Shown: in pieces, positions 6,613 to 13,539 of the stretch
Numbering within the stretch: position 1 is the stretch's first letter
Layout of the letters: the number at the start of each line of letters is the position of its first letter
DNA from: Rothia sp. (in: high G+C Gram-positive bacteria)
GTDB taxonomy: Bacteria > Actinomycetota > Actinomycetes > Actinomycetales > Micrococcaceae
DNA: 20,729 bases
Reading direction: 5' to 3'
Assembly: GCF_015265375.1 (NCBI RefSeq)
Contig: NZ_JABZXW010000038.1
Span: forward strand, 1-20,729
Program-made: the position numbers and the translations under genes
Notes under the pieces: generated by a model
Told to the model about the DNA's origin: nothing
The model's input: the letters and a program-made list of their open reading frames with translations, nothing else
The model's database searches: none

Positions 6613-7788
6613 TTGCCAGAGAAAGATGCCGCACAGAAAACTCAGGAAGGCTGGCCCAAGAGGCTACTTAATTGGGTTCTCGCTGATCCTCCTCTGTACA
6701 TTCGTTATTTCTTCCCCATCCTTGTAACGCTCGGAATTATTGGAGGTATAGTTGCTATCTGGGTTCCGGTTGGAACTGGCTGGTTACGCCAAGAGGGTTT
6801 ACAGGGTGAAGCTGAGCAGAAATCGATTTCTGACCTTCGTTTACATTTCCTATACATAACCGGCGGCACAATCGCCATACTTACTCTCCTACAGACCAAC
6901 TGGAAAAATTATAATGACAACAAGAAAAACATGCACGATATCGAAATGGACATTCTAAAATCCGAAAGAGAAAATGACTCCAAATGGAGAGAAATATCAG
7001 ATGACCGCAGAAGAAAATTTAATGAGTTCAAAGAAGGTATCACAAAGCTAAAAACATATGAAATTGATACATTTATTGATTTTGCAAACACCTGGCTTCA
7101 GAAAAGTCCAGATGGGCGCGAGGATGATGTCAAATATGAAGCACAGCGTATTATGGATACGCTTTGCAGACTGTTAAATAGCCAGGAAAATAAATCAGCG
7201 GATAATATTACCTATACGCTCCAAAGACTGAGTTCAATCTATGAAAATGCGCAGAATGACAGCCTGTGGCGTTCAGTCTCTTATCGCTTTTCTGGACTGG
7301 AAATTCAGAAACCTTTGCAAGGACTATATCTGCACAATATAGATTTTTCAGAGTCTACCTTTATGTCTGAAGTCGGGTTCGTTTCGTGCACTTTTTCTGG
7401 AAAGTGCAGTTTTTGGCGATCCCATTTTGAAAAAGATTTCTACATAAATTCATCTGAAGTTAATGGAAGCATTTCTTTTATCAGCTCTGAATTTCTAGGT
7501 AAATTCACCTTATTTAGGACAACTTTCACCCATTTGGGATCTGCGGAATTTATGAATGCAACATTTTTCAGAGATGCAACATTTGAATATACAAAATTCC
7601 CCCAAGAAGAGCAGATAGGCCTAAACCATTCATTTTCAAAAACATATTTCTCAAACAGCTTTACTTATACTTTCGAAAACAATGCCCCCGAAATTAGAAC
7701 AGCCAACCGCACGTTCAATGGGAAACATGCAAATATACCTATTGAATCGATTTTGTTTGATTCAGAAACGGGCGACTCTGAATTTTAA
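6613..7788 (+). CDS. Divergent AT-rich pentapeptide-repeat membrane protein
   Basis: I place the start at TTG 6613, six bases after AGGAG and at the position matching the other paralogues, giving 391 residues. Two hydrophobic segments lie at about residues 32-51 and 77-94. A charged, probably coiled stretch follows (NKKNMHDIEMDILKSERE, 104-125). The helical domain is only weakly conserved (ISDDRRRKFNEFKEGITKL, DTFIDFANTWLQ, EAQRIMDTLCRLL). About ten degenerate repeats run from 238 to 345 (NIDFSESTF, AEFMNATFFRDATF). The C-terminus ANRTFNGKHANIPIESILFD matches the family cap, but the SEPAQ tail is missing. Codon use is much more AT-rich than any neighbour, suggesting separate acquisition or long divergence. 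Function unknown. Confidence 0.8.
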   Translation: MPEKDAAQKTQEGWPKRLLNWVLADPPLYIRYFFPILVTLGIIGGIVAIWVPVGTGWLRQEGLQGEAEQKSISDLRLHFLYITGGTIAILTLLQTNWKNYNDNKKNMHDIEMDILKSERENDSKWREISDDRRRKFNEFKEGITKLKTYEIDTFIDFANTWLQKSPDGREDDVKYEAQRIMDTLCRLLNSQENKSADNITYTLQRLSSIYENAQNDSLWRSVSYRFSGLEIQKPLQGLYLHNIDFSESTFMSEVGFVSCTFSGKCSFWRSHFEKDFYINSSEVNGSISFISSEFLGKFTLFRTTFTHLGSAEFMNATFFRDATFEYTKFPQEEQIGLNHSFSKTYFSNSFTYTFENNAPEIRTANRTFNGKHANIPIESILFDSETGDSEF

Positions 7789-7846
7789 TATATGGATCCC
7801 CTAGGCTGAACAAATAATAGATTCACAGATAGTAAGTGATCTAAAA

Positions 7847-7880
7847 GGCCCCGCCGGCCCCACCGTTGGCGGGGTCTTCG
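7847..7880 (+). terminator. Intrinsic terminator closing the paralogue array
   Basis: CCCCGCC (7849-7855) pairs with GGCGGGG (7868-7874), followed by TCTTCG. The 7880-7990 stretch beyond is GC-rich and shows nothing else. Confidence 0.7.
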
Positions 7881-7996
7881 CGTAACCTCGCGCGCCCGCA
7901 GCAAGTACGCCTCAGCGAGCGCATCCGCCCGTCACAGCGCCACCTACAAAGCCCTCCCGAGCACCCACCGCGCCCAGCCACCCGCTACCCCACCGA

Positions 7997-8002
7997 TACA
8001 CT
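7997..8002 (+). promoter_or_regulatory. -10 box for a leaderless transcript
   Basis: TACACT lies exactly six bases before ATG 8009, so transcription should begin at the A of the start codon. No Shine-Dalgarno site fits between. The same GATACACT box precedes the tRNA at 20504. Confidence 0.55.
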
Positions 8003-8008
8003 AGAACC

Positions 8009-8500
8009 ATGTACCGAATCATGACTGTCTGCACCGGCAACATCTGCCGCTCCCCTGTCGGCGAATACCTCATCCGCCAGCACGCCCAAGAAGCCGGCGT
8101 GCCCGTCACCGTCACCTCCAGCGGCATCAGCAACGAAGAAGAAGGCAACCGCATCGACCCGCGCGCCGCCGCGCAGCTCACCGCCCGCGGTATCGACTCG
8201 TCCGCGCACCGCGCCAGCGTCTTCACCGTCGAGGACTTCGACCGCAACGACCTCATCCTCGCCATGGACGCACCCCACTACCTGCGCCTCAAGGCCCTCG
8301 CCCGCAACGACGACGACAAGGCCAAGATCCGCATGATGCGCAGCTTCGACCCGAAGGTCACCACCACCCACCTGGACCAGCTCGGCATCTACGACCCCTG
8401 GTACGGTAGCGAACGCGACTTCGTGTACACCACCGGCCTCATTGACGCCGCCGCACGCGGCCTCATCAACCACCTCAAGCAGGAAGGCGACGCGCAGTGA
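8009..8500 (+). CDS. Low-molecular-weight protein tyrosine phosphatase
   Basis: This 163-residue cytoplasmic enzyme removes phosphate from phosphotyrosine through a cysteinyl-phosphate intermediate. The signature loop CTGNICRS is at residues 8-15 (nucleophile C8, phosphate-binding R14, S15), and the general-acid motif is DPWYG with D129 (family DPYYG). Length and order fit the family; the usual N-terminal strand VCTGN is at residue 7. The start is ATG 8009, apparently leaderless. The next gene begins in a GTGA overlap, so the two are co-transcribed. In actinobacteria these phosphatases act on tyrosine-phosphorylated proteins or as secreted effectors; the target here is unknown. It could also be an arsenate-reductase-like relative, but the DPWYG motif favours phosphatase. 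Confidence 0.92.
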   Translation: MYRIMTVCTGNICRSPVGEYLIRQHAQEAGVPVTVTSSGISNEEEGNRIDPRAAAQLTARGIDSSAHRASVFTVEDFDRNDLILAMDAPHYLRLKALARNDDDKAKIRMMRSFDPKVTTTHLDQLGIYDPWYGSERDFVYTTGLIDAAARGLINHLKQEGDAQ

Positions 8501-9162
8501 GTCAGCGTATCCCCCTGAACCAGAACCGCCGCGTCACCGGCACCGCCGAAATCCTGGAGCTCTGCAAAGACATGCTGCGTCTGGAGCACGGCATCGGCAA
8601 CGACTTTGACATGGACGCCGCCGAATTCGCCGAATTCCGTGAGCAGTTCCTCGCGGACTTCGCGCAGATCCCGCTGATTATCGGTATTGACGGCCGCAGC
8701 GGCACCGGCAAGACCAGCCTCGCCGCGCAGCTTGAGCGGGAGCTCACCGCCGCCGGGCATAGCGTGCACGTGCTGCACCTGGACGACTTCTACCCCGGCT
8801 GGGACGGCCTCTTCGACGGCGTGGAGGCGTGGGACGGGCTGTCCGTGCAGCTCACCGAAGGCATTGCCGGAACCTACACCCTCTGGGATTGGGAGGCGGG
8901 CGCACCCGGTGAGGAGCGCACCGTTGACCCGGCGGCTACGCAGGTCATTATCTGTGAGGGTGTCGGTGCGATTGCGGGCGCCTGCGAGGTGCGTATCCTC
9001 GCCACCGCCCCGGACGAGGTGCGTTACGAACGCGCTATGGCTCGTGACGGTGACACGTTCCGCCCGCACTGGGAACGCTGGGCGGCACAGGAGGAGGCGC
9101 TGCTCGCCGAAATCCCGGAGGACTACGCGACCGTGGACTTCATCTACGACAGCGCGGCGTAG
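8497..9162 (+). CDS. P-loop kinase of the uridine kinase type
   Basis: The 221-residue protein starts at GTG 8497, overlapping the phosphatase stop by four bases (GTGA), which implies translational coupling. Walker A is at residues 66-74 (GRSGTGKTS), preceded by the strand PLIIGID. The acceptor-side motif HLDDFYPGWDGL (residues 94-105) is typical of uridine kinase and phosphoribulokinase-like proteins, and VIICEGVGAI is the Walker B-like strand. EVRYERAMARDG and HWERWAAQEE resemble the lid and C-terminal helices. The roughly 55-residue N-terminal helical part before the P-loop is longer than in Udk. It probably phosphorylates a small hydroxyl substrate using ATP; the actual substrate is not shown. 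Confidence 0.75.
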   Translation: MSQRIPLNQNRRVTGTAEILELCKDMLRLEHGIGNDFDMDAAEFAEFREQFLADFAQIPLIIGIDGRSGTGKTSLAAQLERELTAAGHSVHVLHLDDFYPGWDGLFDGVEAWDGLSVQLTEGIAGTYTLWDWEAGAPGEERTVDPAATQVIICEGVGAIAGACEVRILATAPDEVRYERAMARDGDTFRPHWERWAAQEEALLAEIPEDYATVDFIYDSAA

Positions 9163-9182
9163 TAGCAGCCGCCTACAAGACA

Positions 9183-9225
9183 GTAGGGCCCAATGCTTCG
9201 TGTATCTCGAGGCATTGGGCCCTAC
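9183..9225. terminator. Bidirectional hairpin between convergent genes
   Basis: A perfect 14-base stem, GTAGGGCCCAATGC (9183-9196) with GCATTGGGCCCTAC (9212-9225), between a plus-strand stop at 9162 and a minus-strand stop at 9260. T-runs are weak. Confidence 0.65.
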
Positions 9226-9259
9226 GGCTATTCAGAGGCAGTTTTACTGAGGCGCTGTT

Positions 9260-9463
9260 TTATTCAGGCATGGAAGCCGGGCTAGCGGATTCCATGCGGT
9301 CTTTATCCCAGTAGGTTGAGGTATTGCTCGGCGCGTGCGTGGAGGCAGTGCCGTCCTTTTCGTTATCCGAGTTGTTGTTAGAAAGCACAGCAAGGATTAC
9401 GAGCAAGACGCAAACTATGAGCAGCAGGATGCATAGCAAATATTTGTAATAGTGGTTGCGCAT
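9260..9463 (-). CDS. Small single-pass membrane protein
   Basis: The 67-residue product starts at ATG 9463, with GGAGGAA eleven bases upstream; a longer frame to 9598 has no ribosome site and would run through an inverted repeat. It opens MRNHYYKY, followed by a strong hydrophobic stretch (residues 9-27, LLCILLLIVCVLLVILAVL), then a polar tail rich in Ser, Thr, Asn and Asp (SNNNSDNEKDGTAS). This suggests an N-terminal anchor with a soluble tail of about 40 residues; Cys residues at 11 and 19 are not in a lipobox. I do not recognise a family. Confidence 0.6.
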   Translation of the reverse strand: MRNHYYKYLLCILLLIVCVLLVILAVLSNNNSDNEKDGTASTHAPSNTSTYWDKDRMESASPASMPE

Positions 9464-9479
9464 CTGAGATTGTTCCTCC

Positions 9480-9501
9480 GGTCGTACCGCATGGTATGAC
9501 C
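9480..9501. promoter_or_regulatory. Operator-like inverted repeat
   Basis: GGTCGTACC (9480-9488), GCAT, GGTATGACC (9493-9501): eight of nine positions are symmetric. It lies just upstream of the ribosome site of the small membrane protein gene. No regulator gene is adjacent. Confidence 0.4.
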
Positions 9502-9600
9502 AACGTAGATTATGCGGTCGCACCGAGCAATGCTTCTCAAGAATATTTCTCAAATATTTCTTCAGCGTTGAGGGCGCTGAGCGGCAGACTAAAACCACTC

Positions 9601-9692
9601 AAGGGGCGGTGTTATCCGTAAGCGACATCAGGGTGTCCGAAGCGAAGCGAGGACGGGTGCCCCTGTAGGAGCGTGGATAACACCGTCCCTTT
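9601..9692 (+). repeat. Dispersed hairpin repeat, copy A
   Basis: Arms AAGGGgCGGTGTTATCC (9601-9617) and GGATAACACCGtCCCTTT (9675-9692) enclose the core GACATCAGGGTGTCC, loop GAAGCGAAGCGA, GGACGGGTGCCCCTGTAGGAGC. Within the core CAGGG pairs with CCCTG and GTCC with GGAC. The arms match the empty hairpin at 11525-11570. Confidence 0.8.
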
Positions 9693-9733
9693 GCTGTACC
9701 CCCTTTGCCGTACCTTGCTGCACCTGCGCAGGC

Positions 9734-9817
9734 AGGCGGCATCGCCCGTAGTGACATCAGGGTGCCCGATCTCTGCGAGGGCGGGTCCCCTGTAGGAACG
9801 AGGGCGAGCGCCGCCTT
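9734..9817 (+). repeat. Dispersed hairpin repeat, copy B
   Basis: Arms AGGCGGCaTCGCCC (9734-9747) and GGGCGAgcGCCGCCTT (9802-9817) enclose a core related to copy A: GACATCAGGGTGCCC, loop GATCTCTGCGA, GGGCGGGTCCCCTGTAGGAACG. Loop differs, stem is kept. Confidence 0.75.
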
Positions 9818-10050
9818 CCAAACCGACCAGCAAGCCGACCAAGCACAAAGGAACTAAGCGGAGCATCCCTCCCACATCGAAAAAATGTCAAACGTTTAAC
9901 TTACGAAGCCACACCCGATTCTGATACGGTGAAAAGGTTGTGCTTCTGGCCTGCGCAAGCTCATCCCCGGATCCGGCACCGCCGCATCCACTCTTTAGAG
10001 CCGCGGGCTCCGTTGCACGCACATCACACAGAAAGAAAAAACTAAGACAT
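9818..10050. other. Intergenic stretch before the efflux gene
   Basis: It holds short degenerate repeats (ACCGACCAGCA / GCCGACCAAGCA), an AAGCGGAGC tail shared with 12696-12704, an AAACGTTT palindrome (9891-9898), and a weak possible -10 box, TGATAC near 9922. GAGCCgcgGGCTC at about 10001-10013 could form a leader hairpin. I see no gene here. Confidence 0.4.
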
Positions 10051-11316
10051 ATGTCTTCGAAGTCGACTAAGACCTCTTTCGGGCTATCGCCCCTTTTCAT
10101 TGTTGTTCTGGCGCTGCTGACCGCTATCGCACCGCTGGCTACGGACATGTACCTGGCGGCGCTGCCCTCAGTCGCTGAGAATCTGAACACCACCAGCACG
10201 AACGCATCGCTGACGTTGAGCGCGTTCATGGTGGGTATGGCGCTCGGCCAGCTGGTCGTGGGTCCTCTGTCGGATAAGACGGGCCGCCGCAAGCCGCTGC
10301 TGATCGGTGCGGTGGTTTGTTTCATTGCGACCGTGGCGTGTGGTTTCGCGCCGAATATTGAGCTGCTGATTTTTGCGCGTTTCATGATGGGCTTCACCGG
10401 TTCGATTGGTGCGGTGCTGGCGCGTTCTATCGTGTCTGATACGACTGAGGGTCTGGCGACGGCTAAGCTCATGGGCGTCATGATGATGATTAACGGCTTC
10501 GCGCCGGTGCTTGCGCCGCTGTTTGGTGGTTGGGTGCTGTCGTGGGGTAACTGGCGCGATATTTTCCATGTGCTGGGCGTGATTACCGCGGTCATGATGC
10601 TCGGCGTGATCTTCGTGATTAAGGAGACCCTGCCGGTGGAGGAACGCTACCAGGGCACCACCCTGAGCGTGTACTCGGAGCTGCCGAAGGTGCTGAAGGT
10701 GCGCCGCTACATGGGTTTCATGCTGACGATGTGCTTCGCGTTTGGTGCGCTGTTCTCGTACATTTCCGGTTCGACGTTTGTGTTGCAGAAGATTCTGGGC
10801 TTGTCCGAGACTGAGTTCACTATTGTGTTCGGTGTGAACTCGATTGGCATTGTGCTGTTCAGTGCGATTGCAACCAAGCTGGTTGGACGCGTGGCGCAGC
10901 GCCGCATTGTGAACACCGGTGTGATTAGCCTGGTCGTGGTGGCTGTGCTGCTGACCGTCAGCTTCCTGATGGGCATTTCGCTGGTGCCGACGCTGATTCT
11001 GCTGTTCCTGCTGACCAGCTCGTGCGGCCTGATTTTCGGTAATGCTTCGGCGTTGGCGCTGAACGAGGCACGCCACATGGCGGGTAGTGCTTCGGCGGTG
11101 ATGGGCACGATTCAGGCTCTGCTGGGTGCGTTGGCGGCGCCGCTGGTGTCGTTTGCCGGTGAGCATGAGTACCTGCCGATGGGCTTCTCCATTCTGGGTT
11201 TCGCGGTCCTGACGGCGCTGGTGCTGTGGACTACGCCGCGTAAGGATTCGGACTACTCGGCTGACGGTAAGAGCCACGGCGCTGGTGAAGGTCAGGGTGC
11301 TCCGGCGGGCCACTAA
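10051..11316 (+). CDS. MFS drug-efflux transporter, Bcr/CflA type
   Basis: The 421-residue inner-membrane protein has about twelve hydrophobic segments, the usual size for proton-drug antiporters. The first helix carries TDMYLAALP (residues 31-39), the Bcr/CflA signature (family form S-x-D-M-Y-L-P-A-L-P), and the 2-3 loop has the MFS motif A, GPLSDKTGRRKP (71-82). FARFMMGFTGSIGAVLAR fits helix 5 motif C-like regions. The start is ATG 10051; GAAAG about fifteen bases upstream is a poor ribosome site, but translation from earlier frames would be non-homologous. The C-terminal tail after residue 395 is polar. It is a single-gene unit ending in a strong hairpin. Bcr-type pumps export chloramphenicol, bicyclomycin, sulfonamides or dipeptides; the substrate here is not known. 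Confidence 0.88.
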   Translation: MSSKSTKTSFGLSPLFIVVLALLTAIAPLATDMYLAALPSVAENLNTTSTNASLTLSAFMVGMALGQLVVGPLSDKTGRRKPLLIGAVVCFIATVACGFAPNIELLIFARFMMGFTGSIGAVLARSIVSDTTEGLATAKLMGVMMMINGFAPVLAPLFGGWVLSWGNWRDIFHVLGVITAVMMLGVIFVIKETLPVEERYQGTTLSVYSELPKVLKVRRYMGFMLTMCFAFGALFSYISGSTFVLQKILGLSETEFTIVFGVNSIGIVLFSAIATKLVGRVAQRRIVNTGVISLVVVAVLLTVSFLMGISLVPTLILLFLLTSSCGLIFGNASALALNEARHMAGSASAVMGTIQALLGALAAPLVSFAGEHEYLPMGFSILGFAVLTALVLWTTPRKDSDYSADGKSHGAGEGQGAPAGH

Positions 11317-11337
11317 CCTGTTGTTTTTTGTGTAGCT

Positions 11338-11387
11338 AAAGCCCCGGATGGGCGACCCGCTAAGGGTTGCGCGTCTGGGGCTTTGCT
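11338..11387 (+). terminator. Intrinsic terminator of the efflux gene
   Basis: AAAGCCCCgGA pairs with TCtGGGGCTTT around ACCCgctaaGGGT, with a short T-run (TTTG). Confidence 0.8.
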
Positions 11388-11407
11388 GTATTTGCTGTAG
11401 CAGTTAG

Positions 11408-11504
11408 GGAGGCGCCCGTACTCTTCCTTCGCTCCTACAGGGGCACCCGCCCTCGCTTCGCTTCGGGCACCCTGATGTCGCTTCAGGAAGGTACACGCAC
11501 CTCC
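11408..11504 (-). repeat. Dispersed hairpin repeat, copy C (inverted)
   Basis: Arms GGAGGCGCccGTACtCTTCC and GGAAGGTACacGCaCCTCC enclose the reverse complement of the core. Its reverse complement matches copy D (12515-12610) at all but a few positions over about 97 bases. Confidence 0.85.
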
Positions 11505-11524
11505 TGCCCTTGACCATAGACAGC

Positions 11525-11570
11525 ACAAAGGGACGGTATTATCCTCGCTCGGATAATACCGTCCCTTTGT
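11525..11570. terminator. 20-base perfect hairpin, bidirectional terminator
   Basis: The arms 11525-11544 and 11551-11570 are perfect complements of 20 bases with loop TCGCTC, and run AAAGGG to CCCTTTGT. It ends seven bases before the minus-strand stop at 11577. Arms equal those of copy A apart from two positions, with no core. Confidence 0.8.
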
Positions 11571-11576
11571 ACGCGT

Positions 11577-12479
11577 TTAGCTCTGTTGCGCCAGGTAGTT
11601 CAACAGGGTCGCGGTCAGCTCCGGGTCATGCGCCAGTGCCGTGCCGTTCAGGTGGGTCACCGGCGCAATCAGACGCACCGACGACGCCAACCACACGCCG
11701 TCCGACTCGAACAAATCCTGCGGGTAGAGCGGTCCGAAGCCCAGCTCCCAGCCGGCCTGGCGTGCCGCCTCGAACACCGCACCCTGCGTGGTACCGGGCA
11801 GGATGCCGTGGCTCGGCTCGGGCGTGTACAGCACCTTCTTGCCGTCCTCAATCTTGGCGACCAGCACCGAAGAAGTGGCGCCCTCAAGCACGCGACGCTC
11901 GTCGGTGATGAAGATAGCGTCATCCGCGCCGCGCTCCTGCACGTATCGCAGGACCGCCATGTTCACCGCGTAGGAGAGGGTCTTCGCACCCGCCAGCAGC
12001 CACGGGTAGGCGCTGTTGTCCATCGGCTCGTGGCCGCGCGGCAGCAGCATCGCCTTCACGCCCTCGGTGCGGCGCTTCACGATGGAGGCAGGCACCGGCG
12101 ACGCCATAATCAGCGTGTACGGGCCCGGCTGCATGGAGGTCACCGCCTGGGTGGGGCCGCGCGAAATAATGATCTTCACGATGTGCTCTTCACCCAGCGC
12201 AGTCTCGGCACCGGCGGTCGCCTCACGCATGAGGCGCTCCACCGCCGAACGCAGAATCTCGGGTTCCGGGTCGGGCAAATCCAGCATGCGCGCCGACGAC
12301 TCGAGGCGGGACAGGTGCATGCCGAGCTTACGCACGCGACGGTTGACGGACAGCATAGTCTCGAAGACGCCGTCGCCGCGGGTGAAGCCCTGATCATCAA
12401 CGCTGATGAGGGGTACGGACGGGTCAACGAAGATGCCCTGCGGGTTCTGCTCGTTCAGAAGAATTACGGTACTAGACAT
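11577..12479 (-). CDS. pabC: Class IV aminotransferase, aminodeoxychorismate lyase type
   Basis: The 300-residue PLP enzyme belongs to fold type IV. The Schiff-base lysine is K166 in LLAGAKTLSYAVNM, the conserved Glu is E199 in RRVLEGATSSVL, and LPGTTQGAV is the phosphate-binding loop. The N-terminus GFTRGDGVFETM (31-42) is the family start motif; this and the whole length fit PabC, which makes 4-aminobenzoate and pyruvate from aminodeoxychorismate for folate synthesis. Branched-chain or D-amino acid aminotransferases share these motifs, so the specificity is not certain; no pabA or pabB lies nearby. The transcript seems leaderless from ATG 12479. The gene is flanked by inverted copies of the hairpin repeat. 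Confidence 0.8.
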   Translation of the reverse strand: MSSTVILLNEQNPQGIFVDPSVPLISVDDQGFTRGDGVFETMLSVNRRVRKLGMHLSRLESSARMLDLPDPEPEILRSAVERLMREATAGAETALGEEHIVKIIISRGPTQAVTSMQPGPYTLIMASPVPASIVKRRTEGVKAMLLPRGHEPMDNSAYPWLLAGAKTLSYAVNMAVLRYVQERGADDAIFITDERRVLEGATSSVLVAKIEDGKKVLYTPEPSHGILPGTTQGAVFEAARQAGWELGFGPLYPQDLFESDGVWLASSVRLIAPVTHLNGTALAHDPELTATLLNYLAQQS

Positions 12480-12485
12480 AGTTTT

Positions 12486-12491
12486 ATTGTA
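12486..12491 (-). promoter_or_regulatory. -10 box for a leaderless transcript
   Basis: On the minus strand TACAAT is followed by AAAACT and then ATG 12479, so transcription should start at the initiator codon. No ribosome site is present. Confidence 0.6.
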
Positions 12492-12514
12492 CGTTCGCAG
12501 CAGAACCGTAGGCA

Positions 12515-12610
12515 GGAGGCGCCGTACCTTCCTGAAGCGACATCAGGGTGCCCGAAGCGAAGCGAGGGCGGGTGCCCCTGTAGGAGCGAAGGAAGAGTAC
12601 AAGCGCCTCC
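12515..12610 (+). repeat. Dispersed hairpin repeat, copy D
   Basis: Arms GGAGGCGCcGTACcTTCC and GGAAGaGTACaaGCGCCTCC enclose the core GACATCAGGGTGCCC, GAAGCGAAGCGA, GGGCGGGTGCCCCTGTAGGAGC. It is the inverted partner of copy C on the other side of the pabC-like gene. Confidence 0.85.
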
Positions 12611-12664
12611 CTACTCATGTCCCAAGTGGAGCTAGGCGCGGAGGAAATATGCGGCACCCCGCCT

Positions 12665-12684
12665 CCCTGTAGGAACGAGGGCGA
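12665..12684 (+). repeat. Partial hairpin repeat, copy E
   Basis: CCCTGTAGGAACGAGGGCGA matches the right end of the copy B core. Only this end is left. CCCAAGcGGAGC at 12693-12704 resembles CCCAAGtGGAGC at 12621-12632. Confidence 0.55.
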
Positions 12685-12741
12685 ATACCGTCTCCCAAGC
12701 GGAGCCACGAAAGCGGAACCGCAAGCTACTGCCGGAAAGAA

Positions 12742-13539
12742 CTAGGCCCAGAGGAACTGAATCGTACCCGCCGCAATAGATGCACCGTACGCAACAGCGA
12801 TAATGACGGCGGCGGCAATGCTCACGTGCACGTCACGCGGCGAATAGGAGGGTACACGAGCCCAGGTGCGTTCGCCTGCGCCGAAGCCGCGCGCCTCCAT
12901 GGTGATGGCGAGGCGGGAGCCTCGGCGGATAGCCTGCACGAGCAGGGCGAAGCTTTGCCCGCCGAAGGTTTGTGCACGTCCAATGAGGGATTGGCCTGCG
13001 CCGAGTCCGCGGGCACGTCGTGCCTGGCCGAGGGCATTCCATTCGGCGAAGAGAATACCGACGAGGCGCAGGGCGGCGACGGTGGCGAGCACGAATCGGG
13101 AGGGCAGTTTGAAGGTTTGTGCGAGGGAATCGCCCAGGTCAGTCGGGTCGGTGGTGAGCACGAATGCGAGGGTGGGTAGGACCATGGCGAGGGAGCGGAT
13201 CATCATGGCTGCGCCGACGGCGGCGGAGTCGGTGGTGATGGTGTTGAAGCCGAGGTCGAGGATGGTGGTGCCGCTTTTGGCGCTGAGCATGGCGACGGAC
13301 CAGCCGGTGGTGATGACGGCGATGAGGATGGGCCAGAAGCGGGCGAGGACGTTGACGGGTCGGAATCCGACGAGGATGAATCCGAGCAGTTCGAGGGCGA
13401 AGAGGATTCCGGAGGTGAGGGGGTCGCGCACGATGAGTGCGGCGATGATGAGGGTGAAGGAGACGATGAGTTTTACGCCGGCGTTGAGGTTGCTGAAGTA
13501 GCTGGTTCGGTCGATGGTGCCGAAGAAGTCGGTGTTCAT
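12742..13539 (-). CDS. ykoC: ECF transporter transmembrane protein, EcfT/YkoC type
   Basis: This 265-residue membrane protein is the T component that couples the ATPases to the substrate-binding S component. About five or six hydrophobic segments are seen, and two Ala-Arg-Gly coupling motifs, RRARG (174-178) and MEARG (214-218), both known to contact the ATPase subunits. Start ATG 13539 overlaps the stop of the ATPase gene by four bases (ATGA), so translation is coupled. It is the last gene of the operon. The TPP riboswitch and the ykoE gene suggest a hydroxymethylpyrimidine or thiamine uptake system; a shared, general ECF module is less likely since the S-component gene is in the same operon. 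Confidence 0.85.
   Translation of the reverse strand: MNTDFFGTIDRTSYFSNLNAGVKLIVSFTLIIAALIVRDPLTSGILFALELLGFILVGFRPVNVLARFWPILIAVITTGWSVAMLSAKSGTTILDLGFNTITTDSAAVGAAMMIRSLAMVLPTLAFVLTTDPTDLGDSLAQTFKLPSRFVLATVAALRLVGILFAEWNALGQARRARGLGAGQSLIGRAQTFGGQSFALLVQAIRRGSRLAITMEARGFGAGERTWARVPSYSPRDVHVSIAAAVIIAVAYGASIAAGTIQFLWA

Noticed and set aside
9612..9875. 87-residue minus-strand frame
   Set aside because: It is made of hairpin repeats A and B, not a gene.
10168..11313. 381-residue minus-strand frame opposite the efflux gene
   Set aside because: Antisense shadow rich in His, Arg and Gln; the plus strand has clear MFS motifs.
11408..12610. Composite transposon around the pabC-like gene
   Set aside because: No transposase, and the flanks are hairpin repeats also found elsewhere; no target duplication seen.
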